Shown here: positions 7,630-17,000 of the stretch, piece by piece
How positions within the stretch are numbered: position 1 is the first letter of the stretch
Layout of the letters: each line of letters opens with the position of its first letter
From: CAZCAC01 sp964496575
Lineage (GTDB): Bacteria > Planctomycetota > UBA1135 > GCA-002686595
Direction: 5' to 3'
DNA: 49,611 bases
Assembly (NCBI GenBank): GCA_964496575.1
Contig: CAZCAC010000062.1
Coordinates: 1-49,611, forward strand
Notes under the pieces: model-generated
What the model was told of the DNA's origin: nothing
The model's input: only the letters and a program-made list of their open reading frames with translations
The model's database searches: none
Position numbers and translations under genes: made by a program

Positions 7630-9729
7630 TCAGTTGTGCTGAAGGTCAGCCGGATCGTGACAGTTCGAGCAGCCCTGGGTGTAGGGGATCGGCATCGCGC
7701 TGGCCGGGGTCACTCCCGCGACACCCGCGTTCGACTTGCCGGGGACATCGAAGACGTGAGACGAGACATCGTTCTCGAAGTATGTCTCGGTGACGTCCGT
7801 GGCCTCTCCCGTCGGCGCGCTCAGCAGGAAGCCGTAGTGCCCCGAACCGGTCTTGGCCGTCTTGTTCATGTGGCAGTCGACACACCGGGCGACCGCGGGC
7901 CCGTGCGCCGCACCGACCATGGCCAGGGTGTGAGCCATCGTCCCCCCGATCTCCCCGTGGCAGCCCATGCACAGCTCCGAGTCGGGAGCGTTCGGGTCCG
8001 CGACCAGAGCGCGGGGGAATCCGGTGCCTCCGTGCATGTCGTGGCAATCGGAACAGACCACGAGGCGCGAGTCGTTGCGGTAGTGCGAGGACTTGACGAA
8101 ATCCGGGTACTGCTGGTGGTGGGACTTGGCGTGCTTGAAGTCCGCCCAGTACTTGCTCTGCTTCGGACCATGCACCGTGGGCTTGACGTAGTCCGCCAGG
8201 AACTCGGCCCGGCTGATTCCGGGAAGAGGGAACTCGCCAGCGGCGTTCAGCGGATGGTCCCCACCGATCGCGTCGGCGCCCTCCTGTCGGTTGTGGCACC
8301 GACCGCAGAGCTGGTTGGCCCGGCTGGGCGAGAGGTACTCGGGTGAGAGCACGTAGCGCGCGGTACCCGCCCCGCCATTCGCGGCCACGTGTGCCGATCC
8401 CGGACCGTGACAGCTCTCGCAGCCGGTGTTCAGGTCGTTGATGAAGCCATTGCCGTCGATGTCGTACTCGCCGTTGGGGTCCTCCAGCGTGGTACACAGG
8501 ACCTCGTTGGTGTCCCCGTCGGTGTACTGGGCGTAGTTCGTGGCGTGACAGCCCATGCAGTTGCGAGAGATGTTCCTCTCGATCTCGGGGATCTTGATCA
8601 GGTCGTCGTCGGGATCAGTCCCGGCCCCCGTTTCGACCCCCGCGTTCCAGTAGAAGTCCAGGTGGTAGTCGCGGAAGACCTTGCGCGTGCGATCGTAACG
8701 GCTCTCGCTCCCTTGCGACTGGAACTGCAGGAGGGGATAGAGTCCCTTCCGGTCGACCTCGCCGGGCCAGTCGGTCCAGTCGATCATGTAGCGTTGCTTC
8801 TGGACCGCGCCGCCGTAGGTGAGCTTCACGATGTGCTCGCTGAGGTCGTTCGGGTCGGCGGCGTTCCCGACGTTATCGATCGTGATCTTGTACTCATCGG
8901 TCGCCGAGTCCTTCCACAGCCAGAGTATGGCCCGGACCACCCCCCCGTCGCCGGTGGGGTCCGTCAAGGAGGTCTTGAACTTGTCGAAGCCCCGACCCCC
9001 GTCGTAGTCGTACATGTAGACGGGAGTTCCCAGGTCGTAGGTGGCCTTCTCCAGGAAGTACTCCAGTCCGGCGTCCATGTCGTGGTGGAGCAGCGTGTCC
9101 TGCAACGGGCTCGACACTCCGGGGACGCGGAAGCCCAGGCGGTGGGCGAGCATCTTCTCCGAGTCGTAGTCCTCGTGACAGGTCAGGCAGTTCGTCATCC
9201 CCATGTACGTCGCGGTCGACGGAGGCGAGGAGGAGAGGTAGATGTCCTGGGTCGATCCACGCAGCGCAGTATCGGAGGCTGCGGTTCGACAGAGGCTGCC
9301 GCCGGGAAAGTGCTCCGTATCTCCAGCCGCTGGCTCGACGTACAGGAAGTAGCTACCGTTGGGGACCGTAGTGATGTCGTACGAACCGGTCGAGGTGGTG
9401 GTGGCCTTGGTGAAGCCGGCACCGTCATTGGCGACGGCGTCCTCGAGGGGTTCGTCGAAGTCCAGCGTCGCCTGGGCGAGAACCCCCGCACCGGTGATCT
9501 GCTTGGTCGAGACGCCGGAGGCGGGGACGAGGTAGACGGTGGCTCCCACGACGGGAGCTCCCGAGGGACCGGTAACCGTGCCTCGAAGGAAGGTGGCTGC
9601 GGGCGCTGGACCGCTCGAGGACGAGCAACTCGCTCCGAGCGTCGCTACGGCCGAGATCATGACGGTGACGACCCAAGGGCCTCCCCGCTGGAGTCTCCGG
9701 TCGGCGTCGTTGAATCGATGAATCTTCAT
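7630..9729 (-). CDS. Octahaem c-type cytochrome, putative lipoprotein with carboxypeptidase-like N-terminal domain
   Basis: About 699 residues from the ATG at 9729. A GTG at 9768 would add 13 residues. The N-terminus is a basic region and a hydrophobic stretch ending in ATLGASC, an imperfect lipobox, followed by a Ser-rich linker, so it is probably a lipoprotein. Residues about 45-175 look like a carboxypeptidase regulatory-type beta-sandwich (GTVTGPSGAPVVGATVYL, GSYDITTVPNGSYFLYVEP). The rest carries eight CxxCH haem motifs: CLTCH, CMGCH, CESCH, CGRCH, CSDCH, CMGCH, CVDCH and CSNCH. Between the first and second motif lies a haem-free domain of over 200 residues that may bind a substrate or partner. 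A sigma-54 promoter match lies 79 bp upstream of the ATG. Likely role is electron transfer at the outer membrane or cell surface. Substrate unknown. Confidence 0.85.
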   Translation of the reverse strand: MKIHRFNDADRRLQRGGPWVVTVMISAVATLGASCSSSSGPAPAATFLRGTVTGPSGAPVVGATVYLVPASGVSTKQITGAGVLAQATLDFDEPLEDAVANDGAGFTKATTTSTGSYDITTVPNGSYFLYVEPAAGDTEHFPGGSLCRTAASDTALRGSTQDIYLSSSPPSTATYMGMTNCLTCHEDYDSEKMLAHRLGFRVPGVSSPLQDTLLHHDMDAGLEYFLEKATYDLGTPVYMYDYDGGRGFDKFKTSLTDPTGDGGVVRAILWLWKDSATDEYKITIDNVGNAADPNDLSEHIVKLTYGGAVQKQRYMIDWTDWPGEVDRKGLYPLLQFQSQGSESRYDRTRKVFRDYHLDFYWNAGVETGAGTDPDDDLIKIPEIERNISRNCMGCHATNYAQYTDGDTNEVLCTTLEDPNGEYDIDGNGFINDLNTGCESCHGPGSAHVAANGGAGTARYVLSPEYLSPSRANQLCGRCHNRQEGADAIGGDHPLNAAGEFPLPGISRAEFLADYVKPTVHGPKQSKYWADFKHAKSHHQQYPDFVKSSHYRNDSRLVVCSDCHDMHGGTGFPRALVADPNAPDSELCMGCHGEIGGTMAHTLAMVGAAHGPAVARCVDCHMNKTAKTGSGHYGFLLSAPTGEATDVTETYFENDVSSHVFDVPGKSNAGVAGVTPASAMPIPYTQGCSNCHDPADLQHN

Positions 9730-10125
9730 GCTGGTGCGCGATGGATTGGGGACGAGGACTGACTGCACCCCATCTGAGCCCCTGGGGGGTCGTCTGTCCG
9801 AGGGCGCTGCAAACGGCGTACCTCTTTCATGGAATCACTGCAGAACCCGCGTTGTCAGGGCGGGAACGGCGCCAGGACGGTTCCACGGATCGGTGACTCT
9901 TTCGATATCCAGACTCCGTTCCGGCGTTGAGATCGGGACCGGGGAAAAACCCGCGGGGGGGGAGATTCTCCACCCCCGCCATCGTCAGGAGGCGAGTATC
10001 CTCTCGCTGCCGTCAGGCATGCAACTTGCCTCGATGAGACCGTCGAGGGCAACTCGACCGGGCCCGATCCGCGTGGCGCCACCGGTGGCGGCGCCGCGCC
10101 AGGCATCAGCACCTCGAGACACGCG
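9730..10125. promoter_or_regulatory. Divergent promoter region upstream of octahaem cytochrome
   Basis: About 400 bp without a gene between the octahaem cytochrome (leftward) and a small membrane-anchored protein (rightward). It contains the sigma-54 promoter annotated separately at 9808-9823. GC-rich tracts (for example around 9941-9985) hold short inverted G/C runs, but I find no clear copy of the TATTCCCC tandem operator seen elsewhere in this locus. No convincing promoter for the rightward gene was found. Confidence 0.4.
9808..9823 (-). promoter_or_regulatory. Sigma-54 (-24/-12) promoter for octahaem cytochrome gene
   Basis: On the minus strand the sequence reads AGGTACGCCGTTTGCA. Against the consensus TGGCACG-N4-TTGCA it keeps GG at -24, GC at -12, the exact spacing, the ACG and the entire TTGCA, with two mismatches. 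It lies 79 bp before the ATG at 9729 and 40 bp before the alternative GTG, at a normal distance for the transcript start. This supports control by the NtrC-type regulator encoded at 20056. Confidence 0.7.
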
Positions 10126-10896
10126 TTGGACTCCGAGCAGCAGAGCAAGGGCCCCGTCCTCTGGGCCATCGTCCTCCTCGCCGCAGGTCTCGTGATCGTC
10201 ACGGCGACGCTTCGTTCCAGTGATGAACGGGAGCCACTCGACTTGTCCGAGAAGGTGCCTGCTGACTCTCCGGCTCACGAGACCCTCGCTGCCCCGGAGA
10301 TCCCGGCCCAGATCTCGGGACAGATCGACCGAGTTGCGGGGGATAACGGGGAGCTCGTCCCGATTCAGATCTACTGTCTGCAGGCGTCGAACCGGCAACC
10401 GCTGGCCGGCGTTCGCCTGTACGAGCGGCACGAGACGATCGCCGGTCCGACCGGGACCGACGGAGTCCTCCCGGTCGGCGGAATCCGACGCGGGGAGCTG
10501 ACCCTCTGGGTCCCGGGCTGGCTGCCGGTCGTGGTGCGCGGGGAAGGGCTGCCCGAAGAGGTTCTGTTCGTGGTCGCCGATGCCTCGATCGAGCTGCGAC
10601 TCCTGAACGCGACCACCGAGCATCAGGTGGTCAGGATCCTGCTGCAGCCACATTCATCCGACTGGGCACCGGGCGATCCGTGGGCTCCCACCCTCGAGCG
10701 GAAGGCGCTCGACCTCTACGGCGCCAGCCACGTCCCGCCCGGGGAATTCGATCTCTACGCCTGGGTGTCGCTGGCCCAGGGGGAACCGCGGCCGTTCTCC
10801 TTGACCGGTATCGAGGTCGTGGCGGGGGAGAAGGCGACCTTCTCCCTGGACCTGGCCGCGCCGGTCGATCCCGACGATCAGGAATCGGACAGCTGA
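10126..10896 (+). CDS. Membrane-anchored protein of unknown function with beta-sandwich-like domains
   Basis: A 256-residue protein not matched to a named family. Translation appears to begin at a TTG (10126), since no ATG occurs near the N-terminus. A short charged segment is followed by one transmembrane helix (about residues 11-29, VLWAIVLLAAGLVIVTATL), placing the rest in the periplasm or outside. The ectodomain is rich in beta-strand patterns resembling carboxypeptidase-regulatory repeats (RQPLAGVRLYERHETIAGPTGTDGVLPVGG; then GEFDLYAWVSLAQ and a final FSLTGIEVVAGEKATFSLDL). It has one cysteine in that domain and no haem motif. It lies between two cytochrome genes and its 3' end faces the barrel/13-haem operon across a hairpin repeat, so an accessory role in the cytochrome system is possible but unproven. 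Confidence 0.6.
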   Translation: MDSEQQSKGPVLWAIVLLAAGLVIVTATLRSSDEREPLDLSEKVPADSPAHETLAAPEIPAQISGQIDRVAGDNGELVPIQIYCLQASNRQPLAGVRLYERHETIAGPTGTDGVLPVGGIRRGELTLWVPGWLPVVVRGEGLPEEVLFVVADASIELRLLNATTEHQVVRILLQPHSSDWAPGDPWAPTLERKALDLYGASHVPPGEFDLYAWVSLAQGEPRPFSLTGIEVVAGEKATFSLDLAAPVDPDDQESDS

Positions 10897-10911
10897 GTCG
10901 CTCGATCCTCG

Positions 10912-11040
10912 CGTAGCGCGGGCTGGCGCCCGCCAACCCAACCGGTCAATAGACTGTTCGGATCACGATTCTCGAAAGCTTCGATGCCCGCCCAACCTGC
11001 TTTCTGCGCGCAGCGCGCAGAAACCGACTCCGAGTAGATT
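10912..11040 (+). repeat. Two-hairpin interspersed repeat, copy A
   Basis: A roughly 129-bp element found three times in this window. It starts with the hairpin GCGGGC-TGGC-GCCCGC (10918-10933) and ends with the near-perfect 23-nt palindrome TTTCTGCGCGC-A-GCGCGCAGAAA (11001-11023), then CCGACTCCGAGTAG, abutting the stop codon of the 13-haem gene. Copy B (13906-14032) is inverted and roughly 85-90% identical by eye. Copy C (19556-19685) is more diverged. Here the element separates convergent genes and can serve as a terminator. The whole structure resembles a REP/MITE-type non-autonomous element. Confidence 0.8.
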
Positions 11041-12061
11041 AGAGGTGGCAACGGTTGCAGTCGTCTCCGTTGTCCACGTGCGTCATGAGCAAGTGACAGG
11101 AGCGACAGTCGGAGCTCGGATCGTGTCCGGGAGGTTGGGGAGGGGCCAGCTGGTGACTCGGGGCCCCAGCGTGGTGGCACATGAAGCAGCTCTGCTCCGC
11201 GTCGGAGACGTGACAGCCGTAGCAGTGCGTGTTTCGGCTGCTGCCCCAGAGCCCGGTGTGGTTCTGCGGAACAGCGCTCTGGTGGCAGGAGTCGCAGTAG
11301 TCCGGACCGTGACACGCCGAGCAGTTCTCGCGGTCCATGCGGGCCGTCAGGCCGTGTGCACGCCGACGCCAGTGGTTGGTGTGGTTCTCGGGCATCTCTT
11401 CCTGGTGACAGATCACGCAGGTGGCCTCGGTGTGGCACAGCTCGCAACGGTCGACCGTTTGACCGGAGCAGCTCCGGACCGCGAGCCCGTGCTGCTTGTC
11501 CCAGGCCCCCGCGTGAGACCCGGGAGCAGTGTCCTCGCGGATCTCCTGGTGGCAGGCGGCGCAGGCCGTGGAGTACCCGGTATCCGTGTGGCAGTCCATG
11601 CACTGCTGCATGTCCACCGCCATCCAGGCCTTGATCCCGTCGCTCTCGATGACCGCCTCGTGGCAATCAGCGCAACCCTCCTCGTCGGTCACGTGCTGCA
11701 GGTGCGAAAAGGTGATCTCCGGATCGAGCTCGGTGACGTTCGCCAGCTGGTAAGCGCCGTCCACGAAGAAGGCCTCGGCACGACGGTCGGGGCTCAGATC
11801 CTGATCGGTTTCCTCGTGACAGAGCATGCACTCCTCGAGACTCAGAACGCCCGTCGAGTCCGAGTCCTCGTAGTCGACGTGGCAGTCGATGCACTCCATC
11901 TCTTCACCTGCCACGTGAGTTTCGTGGCTGAAGGACGGACCGGAGAAGTCCCAGCCAATCTGCTCGAGCACCAGGCATCCCGATCCGGCGATGGCCACGA
12001 GGGGGAGCAGGGCGCGCTTGAGCACTCTTCGGGAGCCTTGCGGGCGCACTAGAATCGCCAT
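11039..12061 (-). CDS. 13-haem periplasmic c-type cytochrome (MtrA-like role)
   Basis: A 340-residue multihaem cytochrome. The ATG at 12061 overlaps the 3' end of the upstream barrel gene by 13 bp, implying translational coupling. A basic N-terminus and hydrophobic segment end in AIAGSGC, a weak lipobox, so it is exported and perhaps lipidated. Thirteen CxxCH motifs follow: CIDCH, CMLCH, CADCH, CMDCH, CAACH, CELCH, CVICH, CSACH, CDSCH, CYGCH, CFMCH, CRSCH and CNRCH, the last ending one residue from the C-terminus. Distal His residues recur in HG, NHT and PSH contexts. Decahaem MtrA and related proteins fill a barrel to carry electrons across the outer membrane. Pairing with a beta-barrel gene here suggests the same task with a longer haem wire. 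Orthology to MtrA is not established. Confidence 0.88.
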   Translation of the reverse strand: MAILVRPQGSRRVLKRALLPLVAIAGSGCLVLEQIGWDFSGPSFSHETHVAGEEMECIDCHVDYEDSDSTGVLSLEECMLCHEETDQDLSPDRRAEAFFVDGAYQLANVTELDPEITFSHLQHVTDEEGCADCHEAVIESDGIKAWMAVDMQQCMDCHTDTGYSTACAACHQEIREDTAPGSHAGAWDKQHGLAVRSCSGQTVDRCELCHTEATCVICHQEEMPENHTNHWRRRAHGLTARMDRENCSACHGPDYCDSCHQSAVPQNHTGLWGSSRNTHCYGCHVSDAEQSCFMCHHAGAPSHQLAPPQPPGHDPSSDCRSCHLLMTHVDNGDDCNRCHL

Positions 12062-13560
12062 GTCACACCAAGCCTCAGGTTGTGGAACGTATCGATTTCC
12101 TCGTTCTCGTACTCGTACCTGACCATCAGGTTCGTCGAATCGGACACCGATTTCCGCAGCTCCGCGTAGAAGGTTCGTACGTTCTCGCGCTCCGTGGCGA
12201 TGTCCATGTAGTACTTGTACAGGGAGTAGTAGGAGCCGATGGAAGCCTTCGTGTCCGCGTTGAACCGGGACGTGAGATCGAGGCCCCACGTCTGGATGTC
12301 ATTGCCCGGGCTGTCCCAGACCTCGCCGGTCAGGCTCATCGTCGTATCCAGAGGTAGCTGCTCGGGAAGCGCCGCCGTGAGGTAGTAGCGGTCGAAGTCC
12401 CGGTTGTACCGACCGATGTTGGCCTCGTCGTCGACCCTCCGGACATCCAGGCCGCCGTAGAGGTCGAAGACCTCACCGAAGGCCTTGGAAACCACCAGCT
12501 GGCTCTGCCGGTAGGGATAGTAGGTGTTCAGGGTGTTGAAGTACGGGTTCAGCTCGTAGGCGAGGTTGTTTTGAGCTCGGAGCAGCTCGTAGTACGTGAG
12601 CCTGACGGTCATGTCCTGTCGTGGCCAGGTCCAGAAGCCCTTCACCCTGGCATCGTTGCCCTTCCCGTCGAGCACGCTGTAATCTCCCTCCAGCCTCAGA
12701 TTGTCGTTGAGGCGGTGGATGAGGCCGAGAGAGACGAGATCGTTGTCGCCTTCGCCGAACCGCGCATCATCCTTCAGGCGCATCCAGTCGACCCGGAAGT
12801 TGCCCCCCTTCCAGGGTCTGAGGCTGGCGTACAGCCCTCCCATCCACTCGTCGGAAGGCCAGGACTCGAAGAGGTGGACCGAGCTACCACCGTAGGCTCC
12901 GAAGGAGATGTCCGTGGGGCCGACAGGGTTGGTCTCCAGCTGCAGTCCGTCGAAGTAGGCCGTCGCCGGTGTGTCGTAGATGATCGTCCGGCCGAACCGC
13001 GTCAATCGGAAGGCCTCCTGGAGAGGCGCGTCGACGTAGGCGTGGTAAATACGTCCGTCGAACTGGTTCTTGTACGTGTCCTGGACGCCGTAGAAGATCG
13101 ATCCGGGTGGTTGCGAATCGAGCCCGATGGAACCCCTCAACAGGACGTGGATTCCCCAGCCTTTGGGTCCCGCTGTCAGGATGTCCGTCGAGACGACCCC
13201 GTAGAGGTCGTGGTCATCCTGCTCGTGGTCGACGGCCCACCGGGATCGAGTCCTGAAGTTGAGGTAGCCGTCCATCGTCGTCGCCGACTGGCTGGCCGCG
13301 GAAGCCTCGTCGTACAGGCTCGGGGCCCCTTCCGGTTCGATGGGAGTCACCTCGTCGGACGAGGCCACCTCATCCTCGTCGTCGTCCTCCTGCGAAGCAA
13401 CCGATGCCGGGGCGATGCCGCCTCCGTCCAGGGAATCTCCCGCGGTGCAATCCAGACCCGCACTGGTGCTGATCGCCAGGAGCAGGGGTATCGCCACCGG
13501 GCTCAAGAACGCGGCGTCCAGCGCCGAGGCTGGAATGCCGTGGGAATCAGCACATCTCAT
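12049..13560 (-). CDS. Outer-membrane beta-barrel protein of a porin-cytochrome pair (MtrB-like role)
   Basis: A 503-residue protein. The ATG at 13560 follows GGAAG at suitable spacing. A TTG nine codons earlier is less likely. A hydrophobic signal (about residues 17-33) is followed by an acidic, low-complexity linker (EDDDEDEV, about residues 55-85). From about residue 95 to the end, alternating polar/aromatic strands recur (DLYGVVSTDILTAG, RLTRFGRTIIYDTPATAYF, GGLYASLRPWKGGNFRVDWMRL) and the protein ends in GVTWRF, the C-terminal Phe signature of BAM-inserted barrels. The size allows a barrel of some 20 or more strands. It is the first gene of a two-gene operon with the 13-haem cytochrome, matching porin-cytochrome conduits. 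A sigma-54 promoter at 13681-13696 drives it. I infer MtrB-like function from architecture, not from clear similarity. Confidence 0.8.
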   Translation of the reverse strand: MRCADSHGIPASALDAAFLSPVAIPLLLAISTSAGLDCTAGDSLDGGGIAPASVASQEDDDEDEVASSDEVTPIEPEGAPSLYDEASAASQSATTMDGYLNFRTRSRWAVDHEQDDHDLYGVVSTDILTAGPKGWGIHVLLRGSIGLDSQPPGSIFYGVQDTYKNQFDGRIYHAYVDAPLQEAFRLTRFGRTIIYDTPATAYFDGLQLETNPVGPTDISFGAYGGSSVHLFESWPSDEWMGGLYASLRPWKGGNFRVDWMRLKDDARFGEGDNDLVSLGLIHRLNDNLRLEGDYSVLDGKGNDARVKGFWTWPRQDMTVRLTYYELLRAQNNLAYELNPYFNTLNTYYPYRQSQLVVSKAFGEVFDLYGGLDVRRVDDEANIGRYNRDFDRYYLTAALPEQLPLDTTMSLTGEVWDSPGNDIQTWGLDLTSRFNADTKASIGSYYSLYKYYMDIATERENVRTFYAELRKSVSDSTNLMVRYEYENEEIDTFHNLRLGVTWRF

Positions 13561-13680
13561 CTTGTCTTCCGGGAAGGCCTGGGGCAAAAGGCTCCCTCTC
13601 GGGGACGGGGCGTCCTCGATCAGTCACCCTCGTGGGCGTCGTGCACCAAGGTGCGTGACTCGATCCTCGGAACAGGAGTT

Positions 13681-13696
13681 AGCAAGGGGCGAGCCA
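13681..13696 (-). promoter_or_regulatory. Sigma-54 (-24/-12) promoter for barrel/13-haem operon
   Basis: On the minus strand this reads TGGCTCGCCCCTTGCT. Compared with TGGCACG-N4-TTGCA only one core position in the -24 element and the final base differ, with exact spacing of GG and GC. The expected transcript start leaves a leader of about 110 nt before the ATG at 13560. Confidence 0.8.
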
Positions 13697-13875
13697 AGGC
13701 GCCAGTCGTCGGTCGAAAATGGCGGAGTCGTCGGTGAGAAGGCGTGCGGCAGGTGTCCAGGTCGTTCGTCGGCGACGACGATGCGTCCTTTCGTCCCGAA
13801 GGCGCGAGCGGCCAGTGTCCCTTGACCGAATCTGGCGGTCGGGTCGGACTGGACCCGGAGCGAAGACCCGAGGAA

Positions 13876-13902
13876 TATTCCCCACTCCGTCGAAATTTCC
13901 CC
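13876..13902 (-). promoter_or_regulatory. Tandem operator-like motif, site 1
   Basis: The plus strand shows TATTCCCC (13876-13883), 11 bp, then ATTTCCCC (13895-13902). The repeat period is 19 bp, about two helical turns, so both halves face the same side of the DNA. It lies about 180 bp upstream of the sigma-54 promoter. The same arrangement with the same spacing recurs at 19870-19896, with flanking bases also conserved (CCG before, A..CCG between, GC after). Confidence 0.65.
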
Positions 13903-13905
13903 GCT

Positions 13906-14032
13906 GATCTATTCGGAGTCGGTTTCCGCGCGTTGCGCGCAGAAAGCAGGTTGGGAGGGCATCGAAGCTCTCGAGAATCGTGATCCGAACAGTCTGTTGA
14001 CCGCTGGGTTGCGGGCGCCAGCCCGCACTACG
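13906..14032 (-). repeat. Two-hairpin interspersed repeat, copy B
   Basis: Inverted copy of the element at 10912-11040. Its palindromic end (TTTCCGCGCG...CGCGCAGAAA) lies at 13923-13945 and the GCGGGC-GCCA-GCCCGC hairpin at 14011-14026. The internal stretch CAGACTGTTCGGATCACG (read on the minus strand) is shared almost unchanged with copy A. It lies just downstream of the giant cytochrome gene, which ends at 14078, and next to operator site 1. Confidence 0.8.
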
Positions 14033-14077
14033 TGCTAGACCCGCCGAGGCTCGGGGCCCGACGGACCGATGGTCTGC

Positions 14078-17000
14078 CTATCGGTATCCGAAGAGCATCG
14101 CGTAGAGGATCAGAGCGATCAGCAGCAGCCCCAGGGCGAGGGCGCTGAGGCCGAAGAACCGGACCGCCCTGACGTAGTCCGCGCTCTTGGGGTGTACGAG
14201 GCGGGATTCGAGCTCGCCGGAAGCGACCAGCTCGTCGTACCTCTTCCGGCGTTCCTCTTTGAACTCCTCGAGCGGAACGCTGCCGGTGAACATCACCGGG
14301 TCCATCGGGAACTTGCCTGGCCTGAAATGGGTGTTGAAGAAGTGGATCGTGAAGATGAACCCCACGGCGAGGAGCGCCTCATCGCTGTGAATGATGGTGG
14401 CGACGTTGATCACCTGACCGGGGAGTACCAGCGTGAAGGCCTCGGGGAACCAGAGCAGCAGCCCGGTCGAGCCGATGATGGCGACGCCCCAGAAGACGGC
14501 GAAGTAGTCGAACTTCTCCCAGTAGGTCCAGCGTCCGTACGAGGGGAACTCCCCCTTCCCCAGGAACCACCGCCAGGTGGACTTCAGCTCCCGCCAATCG
14601 CGCCTGGTGGGCATCATGGTGGTCTCGGGGTCGAAGAGACCCCTCCAGCCCTTTCGACGGACCAGCTTGGCGAGCTCGACGACGTGGGCCGTGAAGTAGC
14701 CGAAGGTGAGGACGGCGCAGGCGCGGTGGATCTGGCCGGCCGGCTCGAAGCCACCCATCAGGTCGGACAGGAATCGAGCCCAACCCATGTAGGAGAACTT
14801 CAGCATCATCCCGGTGATGGCCAGGCCGAAGAAGCTGATCAGCATGATCAGGTGGAGCCATCGCTGGTAGGCGGTCAGCCGGCGCACGTGCTGGCTGCCC
14901 TCCAGCCGCCCGTGAGGAGCTCGCCTCTCCCGCTGGCGGTAACCCCGCCAGATCCAGAGCGCCGTGTGGCTTCCCGCGACCGCGAGCGTGCCCACCAGGA
15001 GCAGGGTCATCCCCCAGAATGCGTAGAAGAGGAAGGGGTACTTCTCCCGGTTGTGGTGGGTGGCGTGGGTCAGGTAGCCGGCGAACTGGCGGTGGGCGCC
15101 TTCGTGGCATTGCTTACAGGTTCCGACGATGTTCTCCCGGCTGAGGTGGGACCGCGGGTCGGAGACGGGCAGCACGTCGTGGGCGCCGTGGCAGTGGTAG
15201 CACTTCGCGCTCGCCTCCGCGCCCAGCCTGGACACCTTGCCGTGGTAGGTCTCGAAGTAGGTCTCGGTGACCTCTTCGTGGCATCGCCCGCAGCGGTCGA
15301 TGATGTCCAGCTTGAAATCGCTCTGATCGGTGCGGGCGATACTGTGGGGGGAGTGGCAGTCGCTGCAGGAAGGCAGGTCTGCTTCGTCCTCGGGGGTGCT
15401 CGCAAAGTGGACGCTCGAGGCGAACTGCTCGTAGATCCCGTGATGACACTGAGCACAGGTCTGCGCGACCTGCCTGGCGTGCACGCTGGACTCGGGATCA
15501 TCGGCCGGCAGGGCCAGGTGCGCCGTGTGGCAGTCCGTGCACACGGCGGTGACCAGGAGGCCGCTCTCGATCAGCCCCGTGCCGTGCACGCTCATCGTGT
15601 AGTGGGAGACGATCTCGTCCTCGCTCGATGCTTCGCGCGAGGCCGCCTTGGCCCCCTCGGTGTGGCACCGCGCACACAGTCCGGGCACGTTCGTGGGGAA
15701 GGTCGGCGACTCGGGTTGATCCTGACCCAGGGTGGCGTGATGCTCGTGGCAGTCGTTGCACGTGGGAGCGTCGGGGTCCCGAAGGGCGGCCAAGCTGCCG
15801 TGGATGCTCCGTGAATGCTCCTCGACCGCCGCCGCGTGACACACCGAGCAGTCGACCCGCTCGGTGATCGTCGAGCAGGACCGGAACTCGGAGGAGGGAG
15901 TCGCTCCGAGGTGACACTGGGCGCACGCGATGCCACCGTGCTTCGAGTGGTAGGCTCGCTCGCGGTCGACGAACAGGGAGCGCTCCTCTCCGCCGCTGGC
16001 CGTGCGTAGCCCCGAATCCCCGTGGCACTCGAGGCAATCCCCATCCGCCATGCCCTCCTCGTAGAAGACGTTGCGTATCTCGTGGGGCGCGTGGCAGTCG
16101 ACGCAGACGGGAATCTTGTGCGGTTCCGTCTCCCACAGCTCGCCGCGGATCACCTGGCGATGGACATCCTCGATGAGAATGTGGCATCGCATGCAGACCC
16201 CGGTGATGTTGTCCCGATGGATCGTCGACTCGGTCTCGTCGTGCCGAAGCACGGAGTGAGCCGTGTGGCAGCTGGTGCACACCGCAGTGACGGAGAGTCC
16301 TTTCTGGAAGAGCCCCTCGCCGTGGATCGACTGGGAGTAGTTGCGCAGGACGTGATCCTGAGGGATCTCCCGAGCTTGCTGGACCGGTGCACCCTCCTGA
16401 TGGCAGCTCCCGCAGACGCGAGGAATGTTGCTGAAGGCGGTACGGGACTCCGGGAATCGGGAGTGCAGGATGTCGTGCTTGCCATGGCACGAGGCGCAGG
16501 TGGGAGCGAGCGGATCCCCTGCCTCGAGCTGCCGCCCGTGGAAGCTCTCCCCGTAGATCTCTCCTTCTTCATCGTGGCACTCAGCGCAGCTGACCGGCTC
16601 CACGGCGACCTCGTGGGGAAAGGTCTGCTCCTCGAGGTCCATGTGGCAGTCGATGCACTCGAAATCGACGTGCGCGGAGGCCTGGAGCATCGCGTGATCG
16701 ACGTGGAGCGAGCGGGTCAGATCGCCCGTCTCCGGCACGATATCGGTCTCGCCGTGACACTCCAGGCAGACGGAGGTGTCCTGGCCGAGGGCATCGGCCG
16801 TGGACAGGACCCCGAGCAGCAGGAGACATGCGACAGCCAGGGGGGCTCGAGAACGCCTACCGGCCATCGGCCTCTCGGGGGGGGTATCACCGTCAAGCGG
16901 GTCGGAATCGGTCGCTGCCGGTGGGTTCTCGGCACCCAGAATCTCCAGGGCGAGCTCGATATTGTGGACGGGTCGGACCCGGTCCAGCGCTTCGAGGGCG

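Larger units (their letters stand above)
13561..13905. promoter_or_regulatory. Regulatory region upstream of barrel/13-haem operon
   Basis: Non-coding. Its elements, annotated separately, are a sigma-54 promoter (13681-13696) and a tandem TATTCCCC-type operator (13876-13902) about 180 bp upstream of it, the standard enhancer distance for NtrC-family activators. The intervening DNA could be looped by IHF, but I cannot identify a clear IHF site. No reading frame here looks coding. Confidence 0.6.
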
